Positions 1 through 7,938 of a DNA stretch of 38,905 bases are shown in pieces (within the stretch, counting starts at the first letter, position 1; each line of letters opens with the position of its first letter). Under the pieces are notes generated by a model. That model had not been told where the DNA came from and did not search any database. It saw nothing but the letters and a program-made list of their open reading frames with translations. The position numbers and the translations under genes are program-made. Source of the stretch: RGIG4140 sp045532865 (GTDB taxonomy: Bacteria; Pseudomonadota; Alphaproteobacteria; CAAHEQ01; UBA3637); contig JAZSGT010000062.1 of assembly GCA_045532865.1 (NCBI GenBank), positions 1-38,905 of the forward strand, written 5' to 3'.

Positions 1-411
1 ATCTATTCTTTTGGGATATATATTTAGCTCATTATGCAAATATTCGCATAATTTCGGATACGAATCATGTTCTGGCTGTCCATTTGTTTTTGAGACTTTC
101 TCAGCATCTTTAATTTCCTGAGCATCACTTTTTTCTGAATAATAATATTTTCTTGGACGTTCAGCCGTTGTTTTCACATATTCTGAAAACATTCCTTTCG
201 ACCTTCTTGCTCCAATTTCTGCAACAAGTTGATTTATTAAAGCCTCTTGATTATCTATAGGGGTGATAATTGCTTTACTTCTTTTCATTTTAGCAAGACA
301 TTCATCAGGCTTTATTTCATACACTTTTTCTGCGATTTGCCTTGCTGTAAAATATTTTTCAGGATTTTGTTTTAATATTTCAACAACTGTTTTTGTTAAA
401 TCTAGTGCCAT
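1..411 (-). CDS. HrgA-like HTH protein, N-terminal part (cut by window edge)
   Basis: An open frame of 137 codons starts at an ATG at 411 and runs off the left edge without a stop. An AGGAG-like ribosome site lies just upstream (minus strand, near 420). The N-terminus (MALDLTKTVVEILKQNPEKY and onward) looks like the HARE-HTH/winged-helix start of the COG2958/HrgA family. The stretch RPRKYYYSEKSD near residue 90 and the YPKLCEYLHNELNIY region near 118-132 also match my memory of that family. In Helicobacter pylori, hrgA occupies a restriction-modification locus, and the unseen C-terminal part of the family is thought to be nuclease-like. A role in defence or DNA handling is inference. The gene is divergent from the 454-aa protein at 638. 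Confidence 0.72.
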   Translation of the reverse strand, partial: MALDLTKTVVEILKQNPEKYFTARQIAEKVYEIKPDECLAKMKRSKAIITPIDNQEALINQLVAEIGARRSKGMFSEYVKTTAERPRKYYYSEKSDAQEIKDAEKVSKTNGQPEHDSYPKLCEYLHNELNIYPKRID

Positions 412-503
412 TTTTAAACTCCTTTGTGTTAAACTTTAGCATTATTTTTAAATGGTTTCAATATTAAAATCATTCCGTGTATTACCAGACTTCCCCAGCC
501 AAT

Positions 504-530
504 AAAAAACCTCCCCTATGGAGGTTTTTT
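504..530. terminator. Perfect 11-bp hairpin with T-tracts on both strands
   Basis: Arms 504-514 and 520-530 pair perfectly around the 5-nt loop cctat, with six T on either strand. It lies between two divergent genes, upstream of the promoter at 582-610, so it ends no annotated gene. It may insulate the two promoters or end a short unannotated transcript. Confidence 0.75.
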
Positions 531-581
531 GATATCTTACAGACATTATTATTTGAAATTAAAATACAATATTATAAAACA

Positions 582-610
582 TTGACAAAATACCATTCTT
601 ATGATAATAT
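582..610 (+). promoter_or_regulatory. Sigma-70-type promoter of the 454-aa gene
   Basis: TTGACA at 582-587, a 17-bp spacer and TAATAT at 605-610. An AAGGAG ribosome site at 627-632 precedes the ATG at 638. Confidence 0.7.
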
Positions 611-637
611 ATAAAAAATCAATTCAAAGGAGAGAAA

Positions 638-2002
638 ATGAAGAGTCCAGTTTTATATAATTTGTCTGAAATAAAAGAGCTTTATGATGCATTTAAAGAA
701 TATGTTAGAACAAAAGGATTTTATGATGAATGTATGGATTCTTTAAAAAAATATGACACTTCTTTTTTTAAACTAATTATCAAAAGTAATCAGACAAAAA
801 AACTATTCAAGGTAAGAAAAAACGACTTTTTAGGAAAAAGCACCATCGGTGCAAACAAAACTCTATCTAAACCAACAATTGAAGATGCTCATTTTTATCA
901 TGCCTGGGTTAAAAACAATCCTACTCAAGATTTAACCCCAACAAAAATCGTATTTAAAAAAAGGTACATCAACCTTCTTGGAAATACAAATCTACCCCTA
1001 GAAAACACCCGTATTTTTATATCCCCAAATGCGCTGATTTTATCCAAAACAGCAGATAAAAGACCACTTAAAGAAATACCAACACAAAATCCTCATGCAA
1101 TTGAAGAATTGGTCTATTTAGCTGAAGCTTATGATGAATTTGCTGCTTCATACAAAGGGTCTAAAAATCAGAAAAATTTTGATGAATTTTTTAAAAATAA
1201 CTTTCTAACCAAAGTTATACCTCCTTATTTTCGTCAATCCATGGCTGAACCAATTATCAAAATTGTTGAACAAACAAGGCGCTTGTTAACACAAACATTG
1301 TTGCAAAATTTTGAACCACAAATAACAGCAAGACAAAATTTATTAAACAATACAGATACTCCTGAAGTTTTTTTAAAAAACAACAGGAATGAAGTTTTTA
1401 TCCTCTCAGAACAAGTTGGCGTTATTGATAACGCTCAAAAATTAATCAAACTTCATGATTTAAGAGACGACTTGGCACATCCAGATACAAAAATGGATAT
1501 TCTTGTTGATGTTCCTGAAAATGTAGATGAGATTTATGAAACTGTTTTCAATCTGATTCGTCGAATCACAACAACAAAGAATCTAACAATTCAAAAAGTA
1601 TCTAATACAAATGATTCAACTGACATCACTCCTTTTGTTTTGTGGGCACAAGGTCGCAAAGTTAAAGATCACATCCCAGTTGTTGAAAAAACTAAAGATA
1701 TTGAAACACCCACATTAATTCACACTATGCAATGTTTGGATGTTGCCGTCAAAAGCGCTGCACCAATTGGTTCAAACGGAAAACCTATAAAAGGCAAAAA
1801 ACAACGTGACTGGCTTATCAAACAAGGGATCATGGACCCAACAGATCAACAAGATTATGAAGCAGCAAAACATTTAAGAAATGCCGTATGTCATGGAAAT
1901 GCAACCACACAAACACATACAGATATCATCGCAAAAAATGAAACATCACAAAAATTAACCCAAAAAATCATCAACAATATGACCCAAAAAGGATTGTTGT
2001 AA
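638..2002 (+). CDS. Uncharacterised protein with two HEPN-like RxxxxH motifs
   Basis: A 454-aa protein of no family I recognise. It appears soluble: no signal peptide and no membrane segment. Two short motifs fit the R-[N/D/H]-x3-H signature of HEPN ribonuclease domains: RDDLAH at residues 276-281 (followed by P) and RNAVCH at 414-419 (followed by GN). Each sits in a region that looks helical. The second, LRNAVCHGN, is the more typical. The protein could therefore carry two HEPN-type domains, as in some toxin and antiviral RNases. The motif is short and can occur by chance, so RNase activity is only a hypothesis. The gene has its own strong promoter and stands alone beside an HrgA-like gene, which suits a defence neighbourhood. 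Confidence 0.6.
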   Translation: MKSPVLYNLSEIKELYDAFKEYVRTKGFYDECMDSLKKYDTSFFKLIIKSNQTKKLFKVRKNDFLGKSTIGANKTLSKPTIEDAHFYHAWVKNNPTQDLTPTKIVFKKRYINLLGNTNLPLENTRIFISPNALILSKTADKRPLKEIPTQNPHAIEELVYLAEAYDEFAASYKGSKNQKNFDEFFKNNFLTKVIPPYFRQSMAEPIIKIVEQTRRLLTQTLLQNFEPQITARQNLLNNTDTPEVFLKNNRNEVFILSEQVGVIDNAQKLIKLHDLRDDLAHPDTKMDILVDVPENVDEIYETVFNLIRRITTTKNLTIQKVSNTNDSTDITPFVLWAQGRKVKDHIPVVEKTKDIETPTLIHTMQCLDVAVKSAAPIGSNGKPIKGKKQRDWLIKQGIMDPTDQQDYEAAKHLRNAVCHGNATTQTHTDIIAKNETSQKLTQKIINNMTQKGLL

Positions 2003-2091
2003 AAACACAGCCCCTCCTTATACACAAAAAATATGCATCACCCCTCTCGACAAGTGGGGTAACCCTCGTATATAAATATAAAAAAGAACCA

Positions 2092-2120
2092 TTGCGTTTG
2101 TCATTCAAAACACTTAATAT
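2092..2120 (+). promoter_or_regulatory. Probable promoter of the deaminase gene
   Basis: TTGCGT at 2092-2097 and TAATAT at 2115-2120 with a 17-bp spacer. An AAGGGGG ribosome site follows near 2151-2157, before the ATG at 2163. Confidence 0.5.
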
Positions 2121-2162
2121 GACATTTAGATTATCATTCATATTCATAGCAAGGGGGTAATT

Positions 2163-2753
2163 ATGAAAAAAATCTTATTTTCCATTTTATTTTCTTGTGT
2201 GGTTTTATTCAATACAGCTCAGGCTCAAGTCATTTCTAACGAAGAAATAAACCCAATAAAACTTGAAAACGCAAAAAAAATTATTCTACAATTACAAGAA
2301 GAAATGAGCGACTATATCTCAAATGGATCAGGTCCCTTTTTAGCTACTGTGATCGATGAAAATGGAAAAACCATTTCCAAAACAGCCAACAGCGTTGTAT
2401 CAGAAGGCTGTAGTAACAACCACGCAGAAATGAATGCCATTAAGATGGCTCAAAAAAACTTAGGAACCTATGATTTATCAAAACATAATTTAAGCTTATA
2501 TGTAACATCTGAACCTTGTATGATGTGCATTGGGGGCATTATGTGGTCAGGCATCAAAGCAGTGTATTATGGTGTTCCTTCCAAACGGGTTGAAGAAATA
2601 ACAGGTTTTGATGAAGGATTTAAACCAAATTGGTTTGAAGAATTCAAAAATAGAGGGATTGTTGTTTACGGCAACATTGAAATAGAAGAAGGGGAGAAAG
2701 TATTGCGCAACTATGTAAACACAGGCAAAACAGTGTACCAGCCAGAACGATAA
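2163..2753 (+). CDS. Exported cytidine/guanine-deaminase-fold protein
   Basis: A 196-aa zinc-dependent deaminase of the CMP/dCMP-guanine deaminase superfamily. The zinc and catalytic residues are visible: H87-A-E89 within NNHAEMNAI and P118-C119-M-M-C122 within SEPCMMCIGG. Unusually for this fold, the protein begins with a convincing Sec signal peptide: KK, a hydrophobic core at about residues 4-17, and the cleavage site A-Q-A21 before Q22. The mature enzyme should be periplasmic and could act on external purine or pyrimidine bases or nucleosides. The substrate cannot be told from sequence. It has its own promoter and terminator, so it is probably monocistronic. Confidence 0.85.
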   Translation: MKKILFSILFSCVVLFNTAQAQVISNEEINPIKLENAKKIILQLQEEMSDYISNGSGPFLATVIDENGKTISKTANSVVSEGCSNNHAEMNAIKMAQKNLGTYDLSKHNLSLYVTSEPCMMCIGGIMWSGIKAVYYGVPSKRVEEITGFDEGFKPNWFEEFKNRGIVVYGNIEIEEGEKVLRNYVNTGKTVYQPER

Positions 2754-2770
2754 TCAAAAAATTATTTCTC

Positions 2771-2798
2771 AAAACGCTCCTAAAAAGGAGCGTTTTTT
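2771..2798. terminator. Bidirectional terminator between deaminase and GNAT genes
   Basis: An 11-bp perfect stem (2771-2781 with 2786-2796) closes an aaaa loop. It is followed by T on the plus strand and preceded by A, and it lies between two convergent genes. Confidence 0.9.
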
Positions 2799-2833
2799 AA
2801 TTAATAGAAAAACAACAGTAGACAAATTAAATT

Positions 2834-3355
2834 TTACTTCAAATAACTCACAAAATCAGAAGATGAAAGTTCATATTTAATGGATGAGTTTTTATCCAAA
2901 TATTTATCTGAGATTTTTTTTAATGCGTTTTTTTCTTTAAACCCCAACTGTTCATAAACATGTTGTGCAACTTTATTTCTCTTTGAAACATTGACTGAAA
3001 GTGTTTGGCACTTATGTTCATCAAAAAGATGATTGATTAATAAGCTTAAAGCTTTTTTTCCCATCCCTTTGTTGTGAAGTTTTTTATCACAAATTTTAAT
3101 ACCAATTTCAGCACAAGTATCTTCTTTTTTACGATAATGCATTTCCCCAACAGGAGTACCATCAATATCTAAAATAAATTGGCAACGATTTCTAGAATTC
3201 TTTTTAATCAAAGAAACAACTTCATCAACTTGTACCCCTACCCCATTTGGAAAGCCTGCATGAGCCATAACATCCCCATCGTTCCACCATGAAACAAGTT
3301 GTAACGCATCTTCAACTTCAGCTTTTCTAAGAGATAAATTTTCAAATTTTAACAT
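2834..3355 (-). CDS. GNAT-family N-acetyltransferase
   Basis: A 173-aa protein with the GNAT layout: an N-terminal strand (LSLRKAEVEDA), a mid-protein beta region (QFILDIDGTPVGEMHYR) and the acetyl-CoA pyrophosphate-binding motif A at about residues 95-102 (NKGMGKKA). Motif B follows at about 119-139 (SVNVSKRNKVAQHVYEQLGF). Size and order resemble the RimJ/RimL or aminoglycoside-type acetyltransferases. The acceptor may be a protein N-terminus or a small amine and cannot be assigned. It is transcribed alone, converging on the exported deaminase. Confidence 0.85.
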   Translation of the reverse strand: MLKFENLSLRKAEVEDALQLVSWWNDGDVMAHAGFPNGVGVQVDEVVSLIKKNSRNRCQFILDIDGTPVGEMHYRKKEDTCAEIGIKICDKKLHNKGMGKKALSLLINHLFDEHKCQTLSVNVSKRNKVAQHVYEQLGFKEKNALKKISDKYLDKNSSIKYELSSSDFVSYLK

Positions 3356-3507
3356 TATTTTTCCCTATTTTTAATAATTCTATTTGTGTTATGGCATCAT
3401 AATATAAAACTATCTTAAAAACAACATGTATTCTAAAACAAATTAAAAATTAATAAGTTCAATAAAAAGTTTCAAACCATCTCTTTAGCCATTTTGGATA
3501 TTTTCTC

Positions 3508-3801
3508 TCATTTTTTTAACAACAACTGTTGCGTCACATTTTGACGAACAGTGTTCGAAAATTTTGCTCCTTTTGTACCCAAAAAAGCAATACGCTGATC
3601 AATTGTTTCTTTTGATATATTTTTTAAAGGAATATTTGATAAAATATCACAAGTTAAAAATAAAACAGCGCTAAAAACTGAAGGTCCTTCAACTGATAAA
3701 TCTTTTTTTAATTGTTCATATAACAACATTGCCCTATTTGATTTATTTTTCGCATCAGCATCTATTGCGATTGCATTATTCTTTTTTCGAGTTTCTGCCA
3801 T
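3508..3801 (-). CDS. Small hypothetical protein
   Basis: A 97-aa protein I do not recognise. An AGGA ribosome site lies 7 nt upstream of the ATG at 3801. The N-terminus is charged and polar (MAETRKKNNAIAIDADAKNK). The remainder is predominantly helical, with a hydrophobic stretch near residues 42-57 (FSAVLFLTCDILSNIP) that is marginal for a membrane segment. There is no operon partner: an approximately 150-bp AT-rich gap separates it from the GNAT gene. Confidence 0.5.
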   Translation of the reverse strand: MAETRKKNNAIAIDADAKNKSNRAMLLYEQLKKDLSVEGPSVFSAVLFLTCDILSNIPLKNISKETIDQRIAFLGTKGAKFSNTVRQNVTQQLLLKK

Positions 3802-3914
3802 TATCGTAATCCTTTAATTTGTTGTATTTGTATTTTGTATCACAAAAAGCTCAAATCTTCAAATTATTTTTACCACAACTTTACGCCTCTTTAAAAAACA
3901 AAAATTAATCTTAT

Positions 3915-4421
3915 ATGAATTGCATGAAAATAATTGTAAATGACTTAATGCAAAAAAATTATTCTTACTTTTTAACCGAACCAATGGGAGAAAATTTTGA
4001 TCCTCTCTTCACCCCAGAGTTAACCCCTTTTGAAATGCTTGATCTTGGTGTATTTGAAGGAAAATATTTAAATGATTGTCAAAACGAATTCCCTCCATCT
4101 TGGTTTTTAACAAAAAACCTATCTCCTAAAAGACCCAATATTAACTGCAACTATTTTAAAATCAAATCTCGCCAAAGCTTGCAAATTTGGCAACAAAAAG
4201 GATGGATTATTGAACCTGATGTGCGTGGTTGGTTTCAATGGTATTGCAGATATTACATGGGAAGAAGAATTCCCAATATTGACAAAATTCAAATCAATCG
4301 TTGGCGACAATTTAAACGTCACAAATCACAAATTGAAAAAAACTGCATCCCTTACGACATAAATTGCAGAAAAAAGCAACGTCAGGCCTTGTTACAATGG
4401 GCATATAATCCTTTTATTTAA
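3915..4421 (+). CDS. Conserved uncharacterised protein rich in W, Y and R
   Basis: A 168-aa soluble protein. The C-terminal half is packed with aromatic and basic residues (for example RGWFQWYCRYYMGRR at about 104-118, and RQALLQWAYNPFI at the end). Cysteines lie around positions 55, 78, 111, 143 and 151. I recall an unnamed family with this pattern (EGKY.NDC at about 48-55, CNYF.IKSRQSLQ.W at about 78-92, PRGWFQWYCRYY) in various bacteria and some eukaryotes, with no assigned function. The first ATG (3915) has no clear ribosome site and the ATG at 3924 is an alternative. It converges on nrtR with only 4 bp between stops. Confidence 0.65.
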   Translation: MNCMKIIVNDLMQKNYSYFLTEPMGENFDPLFTPELTPFEMLDLGVFEGKYLNDCQNEFPPSWFLTKNLSPKRPNINCNYFKIKSRQSLQIWQQKGWIIEPDVRGWFQWYCRYYMGRRIPNIDKIQINRWRQFKRHKSQIEKNCIPYDINCRKKQRQALLQWAYNPFI

Positions 4422-4425
4422 AACA

Positions 4426-5190
4426 CTACGCTTTATTATACCGATACAAAGCAGAAGGACGGTGCCCACTACCTGATGTAACATTCCCTGTTTCTTGAAC
4501 TTTTGACTTAATCACCCGACGAAAAGCTGGTGCTAAAAGTTTTTTACCTAAAATAGCTTCGTACACATTTTGAAGCTCAGTTAACGTAAATTCATCCGGT
4601 ACTAAATGAAAAGCTAAATCAGTATATTCTATTTTATTTTTTAAACGCTCCAACCCCACTTTTATAATCTTTGTATGATCAAAAGCCAAAGCATTTGGAT
4701 CATTTAAATCAATACGCAATTGTGGGTTGTTTTCGTTTTGTAAAACAAGTTTGCCTTCTTCTCTTAAAATATTAAACCAACAATCTGATTGTTGCAAACA
4801 AACAGGTAAATCATTTCTATCAATCAAAGCCATATACGCTATTGAAATAATACGAGTTCTAGGATCCCTTCCAACATCTCCAAAGGTATAAAGTTGTTCT
4901 AAATACAAATCATCCAAATGGATTTTTTGTTTTAAGACCCGTTTTGCTGTTTCTTCAGGAGATTCAAGAGGACCCACAAATCCCCCTGCCAAACTCCACA
5001 TATTTTTAAAAGGAAACTGATTACGACTCGTCAAAAACACACTCATTATTTTTTCTGGAAGTTTTCTATAATTATCTGTTTTTACATAAGAAATACTAAA
5101 AACAAGCAAATCTGTTGCAACAGATAACTTTTCAAACAAAGACGAATCGTAAGATTTTAAAAACGCTTTTTCAGCTTCATTTTCCAACAT
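4426..5190 (-). CDS. nrtR: NrtR-type Nudix transcriptional regulator of NAD metabolism
   Basis: A 254-aa protein from the chosen ATG at 5190, which has AGAGG upstream. A longer in-frame start at 5280 adds 30 residues and has no good ribosome site. The first two thirds are a Nudix domain whose Nudix box is degenerate (GGFVGPLESPEETAKRV, with no REUxEExGU core). That is typical of NrtR, which binds ADP-ribose-like ligands rather than hydrolysing them. The C-terminal third is the winged-helix region (FTLTELQNVYEAILGKKL, then FRRVIKSKV). The gene is divergent from the complete NAD salvage operon, as in known NrtR regulons. It probably represses that operon through the palindromes in the shared intergenic region. 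Confidence 0.88.
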   Translation of the reverse strand: MLENEAEKAFLKSYDSSLFEKLSVATDLLVFSISYVKTDNYRKLPEKIMSVFLTSRNQFPFKNMWSLAGGFVGPLESPEETAKRVLKQKIHLDDLYLEQLYTFGDVGRDPRTRIISIAYMALIDRNDLPVCLQQSDCWFNILREEGKLVLQNENNPQLRIDLNDPNALAFDHTKIIKVGLERLKNKIEYTDLAFHLVPDEFTLTELQNVYEAILGKKLLAPAFRRVIKSKVQETGNVTSGSGHRPSALYRYNKA

Positions 5191-5227
5191 AAACAACCTC
5201 TGAATAATTTTTTTTGATAAAAACAAA

Positions 5228-5260
5228 TTGATAATAACATATTGTTTTTTAAATAACAAT
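5228..5260. promoter_or_regulatory. Candidate NrtR operators on the nrtR side
   Basis: TTGATAATAACAT at 5228-5240 closely resembles the palindrome at 5339-5351. It directly abuts a perfect inverted repeat ATTGTT-N8-AACAAT at 5241-5260. Both lie just upstream of nrtR, suggesting autoregulation. The link to NrtR is inferred from position. Confidence 0.45.
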
Positions 5261-5305
5261 CCTTTTTTGTCTTTTTTCATTTAAAAATCCCCTCTAAAAA
5301 ATGGC

Positions 5306-5351
5306 TTGACTTGTTTTTATTTGTATGATAATAATAAATTGTTAATAACAA
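5306..5351 (+). promoter_or_regulatory. pncA operon promoter with overlapping palindromic operator
   Basis: TTGACT at 5306-5311 is followed by an AT-rich -10 region (GATAAT or TAATAA near 5327-5334). The palindrome TTGTTA-A-TAACAA at 5339-5351 sits at the expected transcription start, an ideal position for a repressor. The 27-nt leader that follows carries a perfect AAAGGAGG ribosome site before the ATG at 5378. Confidence 0.55.
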
Positions 5352-5377
5352 ACAGTCAATATCAAAAGGAGGTTTCC

Positions 5378-5995
5378 ATGACACATCAATACACACTCAC
5401 TCTTGTTGATTTTCAGAACGATTTTGTTGCCCCAGCTGGCGCACTTACTTTTGATAATGGCAAAGGAGATTTAAAACTTATTGAAAGAATGGAATCATTT
5501 TTCAATCATCTCCCCCAAAATATAATTGCAAATGCAATTGTAACATTCGATACTCACAATTTAAAAACATATTCAAAAACTCCCGAAAGCAAACTATTTC
5601 CTGCACACTGTATTGAAGGAACAAATGGTTGGAAACTAGCTATTCCCCCATCACTCTTGCATAACAAAATTCCAAACATTCAATATCTTAAAAAATCAAC
5701 TTATGACATGTGGGAAGGAACTATTGATGTCGTTGACAGAAAAATTTTAGATACAACAAAAAATGTCGTTCTTTGTGGCGTTGCCTCTGACGTTTGTAAC
5801 AAAGCAGCCCTATTAGGTTGGCTCAAAAAAGACGTTGAAATAACAATTATTGAAGACTTAACCAGGGGTATTTTCAAACAAACAGCTGATGTTTTAAAAG
5901 AACCTCCTTTTGCCGTAGCTGTTGCAAAAGGAAAAATCAAAGCAATAACAGCTCAAGCCTTTTTAAAACAAGTTAAGGAAAGGAGATATGAATGA
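5378..5995 (+). CDS. pncA: Nicotinamidase (PncA-type isochorismatase-like hydrolase)
   Basis: A 205-aa enzyme from the ATG at 5378, chosen for the AAAGGAGG site 5 nt upstream. It hydrolyses nicotinamide to nicotinate, the first step of the salvage route encoded here. Visible are the catalytic Asp (VDFQNDF, D11), the metal-binding FDTHN (D58, H60) with H77 in FPAHC, and the nucleophile Cys at 140 in GVASDVC. The Lys in the LKKSTYD region near 105-106 completes the usual triad. It is the first gene of the operon and its stop overlaps the nadM start (ATGA). Family members with pyrazinamidase activity look the same. Confidence 0.92.
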   Translation: MTHQYTLTLVDFQNDFVAPAGALTFDNGKGDLKLIERMESFFNHLPQNIIANAIVTFDTHNLKTYSKTPESKLFPAHCIEGTNGWKLAIPPSLLHNKIPNIQYLKKSTYDMWEGTIDVVDRKILDTTKNVVLCGVASDVCNKAALLGWLKKDVEITIIEDLTRGIFKQTADVLKEPPFAVAVAKGKIKAITAQAFLKQVKERRYE

Positions 5996-6465
5996 TGATT
6001 GGATTTGCAGTTATGAGATTACAACCCTTTCACAAGGGCCATCAAAAAATTATTGATTTGATGCTTAAAGAAAACGACAAAGCCATTTTAATTATTGGTT
6101 CAAAAGATACTCAAGATGAAAAAAATCCCTATTCCTTTAAAGAACGAGTTAAAATGGTTCGTCAAGTTTATCATGAACAAATCAAAAAAGGGAAACTCCT
6201 TGTCTTTGGGATCAATGATATACATAATCCACCGAAATGGGCTCAGTTTATCAAAACACACCTACCTCTGCCTGCAACAAAATATTACTGTGGCACAGGA
6301 CAAGATGCACCCTTATTTAAAAAAGAGGGATTTAGCACCATTATTGTAAACAGACATGAACTAAAAATTTCAGGTACAGATATACGCACAAAAATTAAAA
6401 ATAATGATATCAGTTGGAAAGAAGACATCCCACCTCAAATTCACAACCTTATCTTAACACACTAG
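5992..6465 (+). CDS. nadM: Nicotinate/nicotinamide-nucleotide adenylyltransferase, NadM type
   Basis: A 157-aa nucleotidyltransferase of the HxGH superfamily. The N-terminus has GFAVMRLQPFHKGHQ with the HxGH-type motif HKGH. The C-terminal region has ISGTDIR near residue 127, the ISxTxxR-like ATP-binding motif. It resembles archaeal-type NadM rather than NadD. In this operon it should adenylate NaMN (or NMN) to the dinucleotide. It lacks the Nudix domain fused to NadM in several bacteria. Translation is coupled to pncA by a 4-nt ATGA overlap, and AAGGAG lies just upstream. A second Met codon at 5995 is an equally possible start. Confidence 0.88.
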   Translation: MMIGFAVMRLQPFHKGHQKIIDLMLKENDKAILIIGSKDTQDEKNPYSFKERVKMVRQVYHEQIKKGKLLVFGINDIHNPPKWAQFIKTHLPLPATKYYCGTGQDAPLFKKEGFSTIIVNRHELKISGTDIRTKIKNNDISWKEDIPPQIHNLILTH

Positions 6466-6474
6466 GAGGTTTAT

Positions 6475-7938
6475 ATGAACAGAAACAAATTTTCTCCTTT
6501 ATTTTGTGATTTATACCATCTCACTATGGCACAAGCAATGTTTGATGATAACACACATGACAACATTGAAACTTATGAAATGTTCATAAGAAAAACACCT
6601 TTTAATGGATCTTATTTGTTAACTGCAGGTCTTGGAGAAGTGTTAGAATGGTTAGATAATTGGCATTTTGAAAAAGAAGATATTAATTATCTTAGAGAAC
6701 AAGGTTTTAAAGAAGAATTCTTAAACATGCTCGCAAATGCGAAGTTAAATATTGATATGAAAGCATTTAGAGAAGGTGAAATTGTCTTTCCAAACGAACC
6801 AATTGTTCAAGTAACTGGTCCTGCTTGGCAAGTTTTAATGATTGAGGCAGGCATTCTAAACATCATTAATGCGCAAAGTTTATTTGCCACAAAAGCAAGC
6901 AGAATAGCTATTGCATCTCAATCAGATGGCAAAAAAAGAACTCTACTAGAAATGGGTTTAAGAAGAGCTCAAGACACTCAAGGCTTTAGCGCCACCAGAG
7001 GTGCTTTTATCGGTGGGATAACAGCCACTTCAAATGTCGAAGCAGGTAAACACTATCGCATTCCCATTTCAGGGACAATGGCTCATTGCTTTATCATGAG
7101 AGAAGAAAACGAAACAACCGCTTTTAAAAAATACATCAAATCATTCCCAGAAAAAGCAAGCGTTTTAATTGATACCTATGACACAATTCAAGGTGTAAAA
7201 AATGCAATTCAGGCAGCAAAAGAAGTTGGTGTTGAGCTCAAAAGTGTTCGCCTTGATTCTGGCGATTTAGCTTATCTTTCAAAAGAGGTTAGAAAAATTT
7301 TGGATACCAACAACTGCCATACAACAAAAATCACAGCCTCAAATGATTTAGATGAATATACCATTCAAAGTTTGATTTTGGAACAAAAAGCACCTATCGA
7401 CATTTTTGGCGTGGGGACAATGCTCGTAACAGCATTTGATCAACCAGCTCTCGGAGGTGTTTATAAACTAAAAAAAACAAGCACACGAGACGTCATCAAA
7501 GTTTCTGAATTAGCCATTAAAACAACCATTCCTGGCGCAACAGATGTTATCAGATTGGTAGATAAAAACAATCACTTCGCTGGGGATATTATTTGCCAAG
7601 ACGGACACAAATTTTTAAATGCACAATCATTGGCAACTCCGATTACCTCTATTCAAATTGATGGAGAAAAGAAAAAAACATTCTTAAATGGAAAAAGAGC
7701 TTACACACCAATGATTGAAGTCATTAAAAATGGTGTTGTGAATAAAACAGAAATGAACAGAGATTTAAAAGAAATACAAACTTATGCAGCCAAAAATTTA
7801 AGCAAATTAGATCCAACTCATTTACGATTAAAATCCCCACACACTTACGTTGCAGGACTTGAAAAATCTCTTTTCATTAAACGCAAAAAATTAAGACAAG
7901 CTGCACTTAAAAAAGGAGAATATCAAAATGAAGGTTAA
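6475..7938 (+). CDS. pncB: Nicotinate phosphoribosyltransferase
   Basis: A 487-aa type II phosphoribosyltransferase that joins nicotinate to PRPP to form NaMN. Features of the family are the N-terminal DLYHLTMAQAMF, the active-site His in SGTMAHCF (H204), and LDSGDL near 258, followed by the phosphate-binding region (IFGVGT). Size and motif order match bacterial NAPRT and separate it from the shorter quinolinate enzyme NadC. The ribosome site is TAGGAGG. It starts 9 bp after nadM and its 3' end overlaps nadE by 11 nt. Confidence 0.93.
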   Translation: MNRNKFSPLFCDLYHLTMAQAMFDDNTHDNIETYEMFIRKTPFNGSYLLTAGLGEVLEWLDNWHFEKEDINYLREQGFKEEFLNMLANAKLNIDMKAFREGEIVFPNEPIVQVTGPAWQVLMIEAGILNIINAQSLFATKASRIAIASQSDGKKRTLLEMGLRRAQDTQGFSATRGAFIGGITATSNVEAGKHYRIPISGTMAHCFIMREENETTAFKKYIKSFPEKASVLIDTYDTIQGVKNAIQAAKEVGVELKSVRLDSGDLAYLSKEVRKILDTNNCHTTKITASNDLDEYTIQSLILEQKAPIDIFGVGTMLVTAFDQPALGGVYKLKKTSTRDVIKVSELAIKTTIPGATDVIRLVDKNNHFAGDIICQDGHKFLNAQSLATPITSIQIDGEKKKTFLNGKRAYTPMIEVIKNGVVNKTEMNRDLKEIQTYAAKNLSKLDPTHLRLKSPHTYVAGLEKSLFIKRKKLRQAALKKGEYQNEG

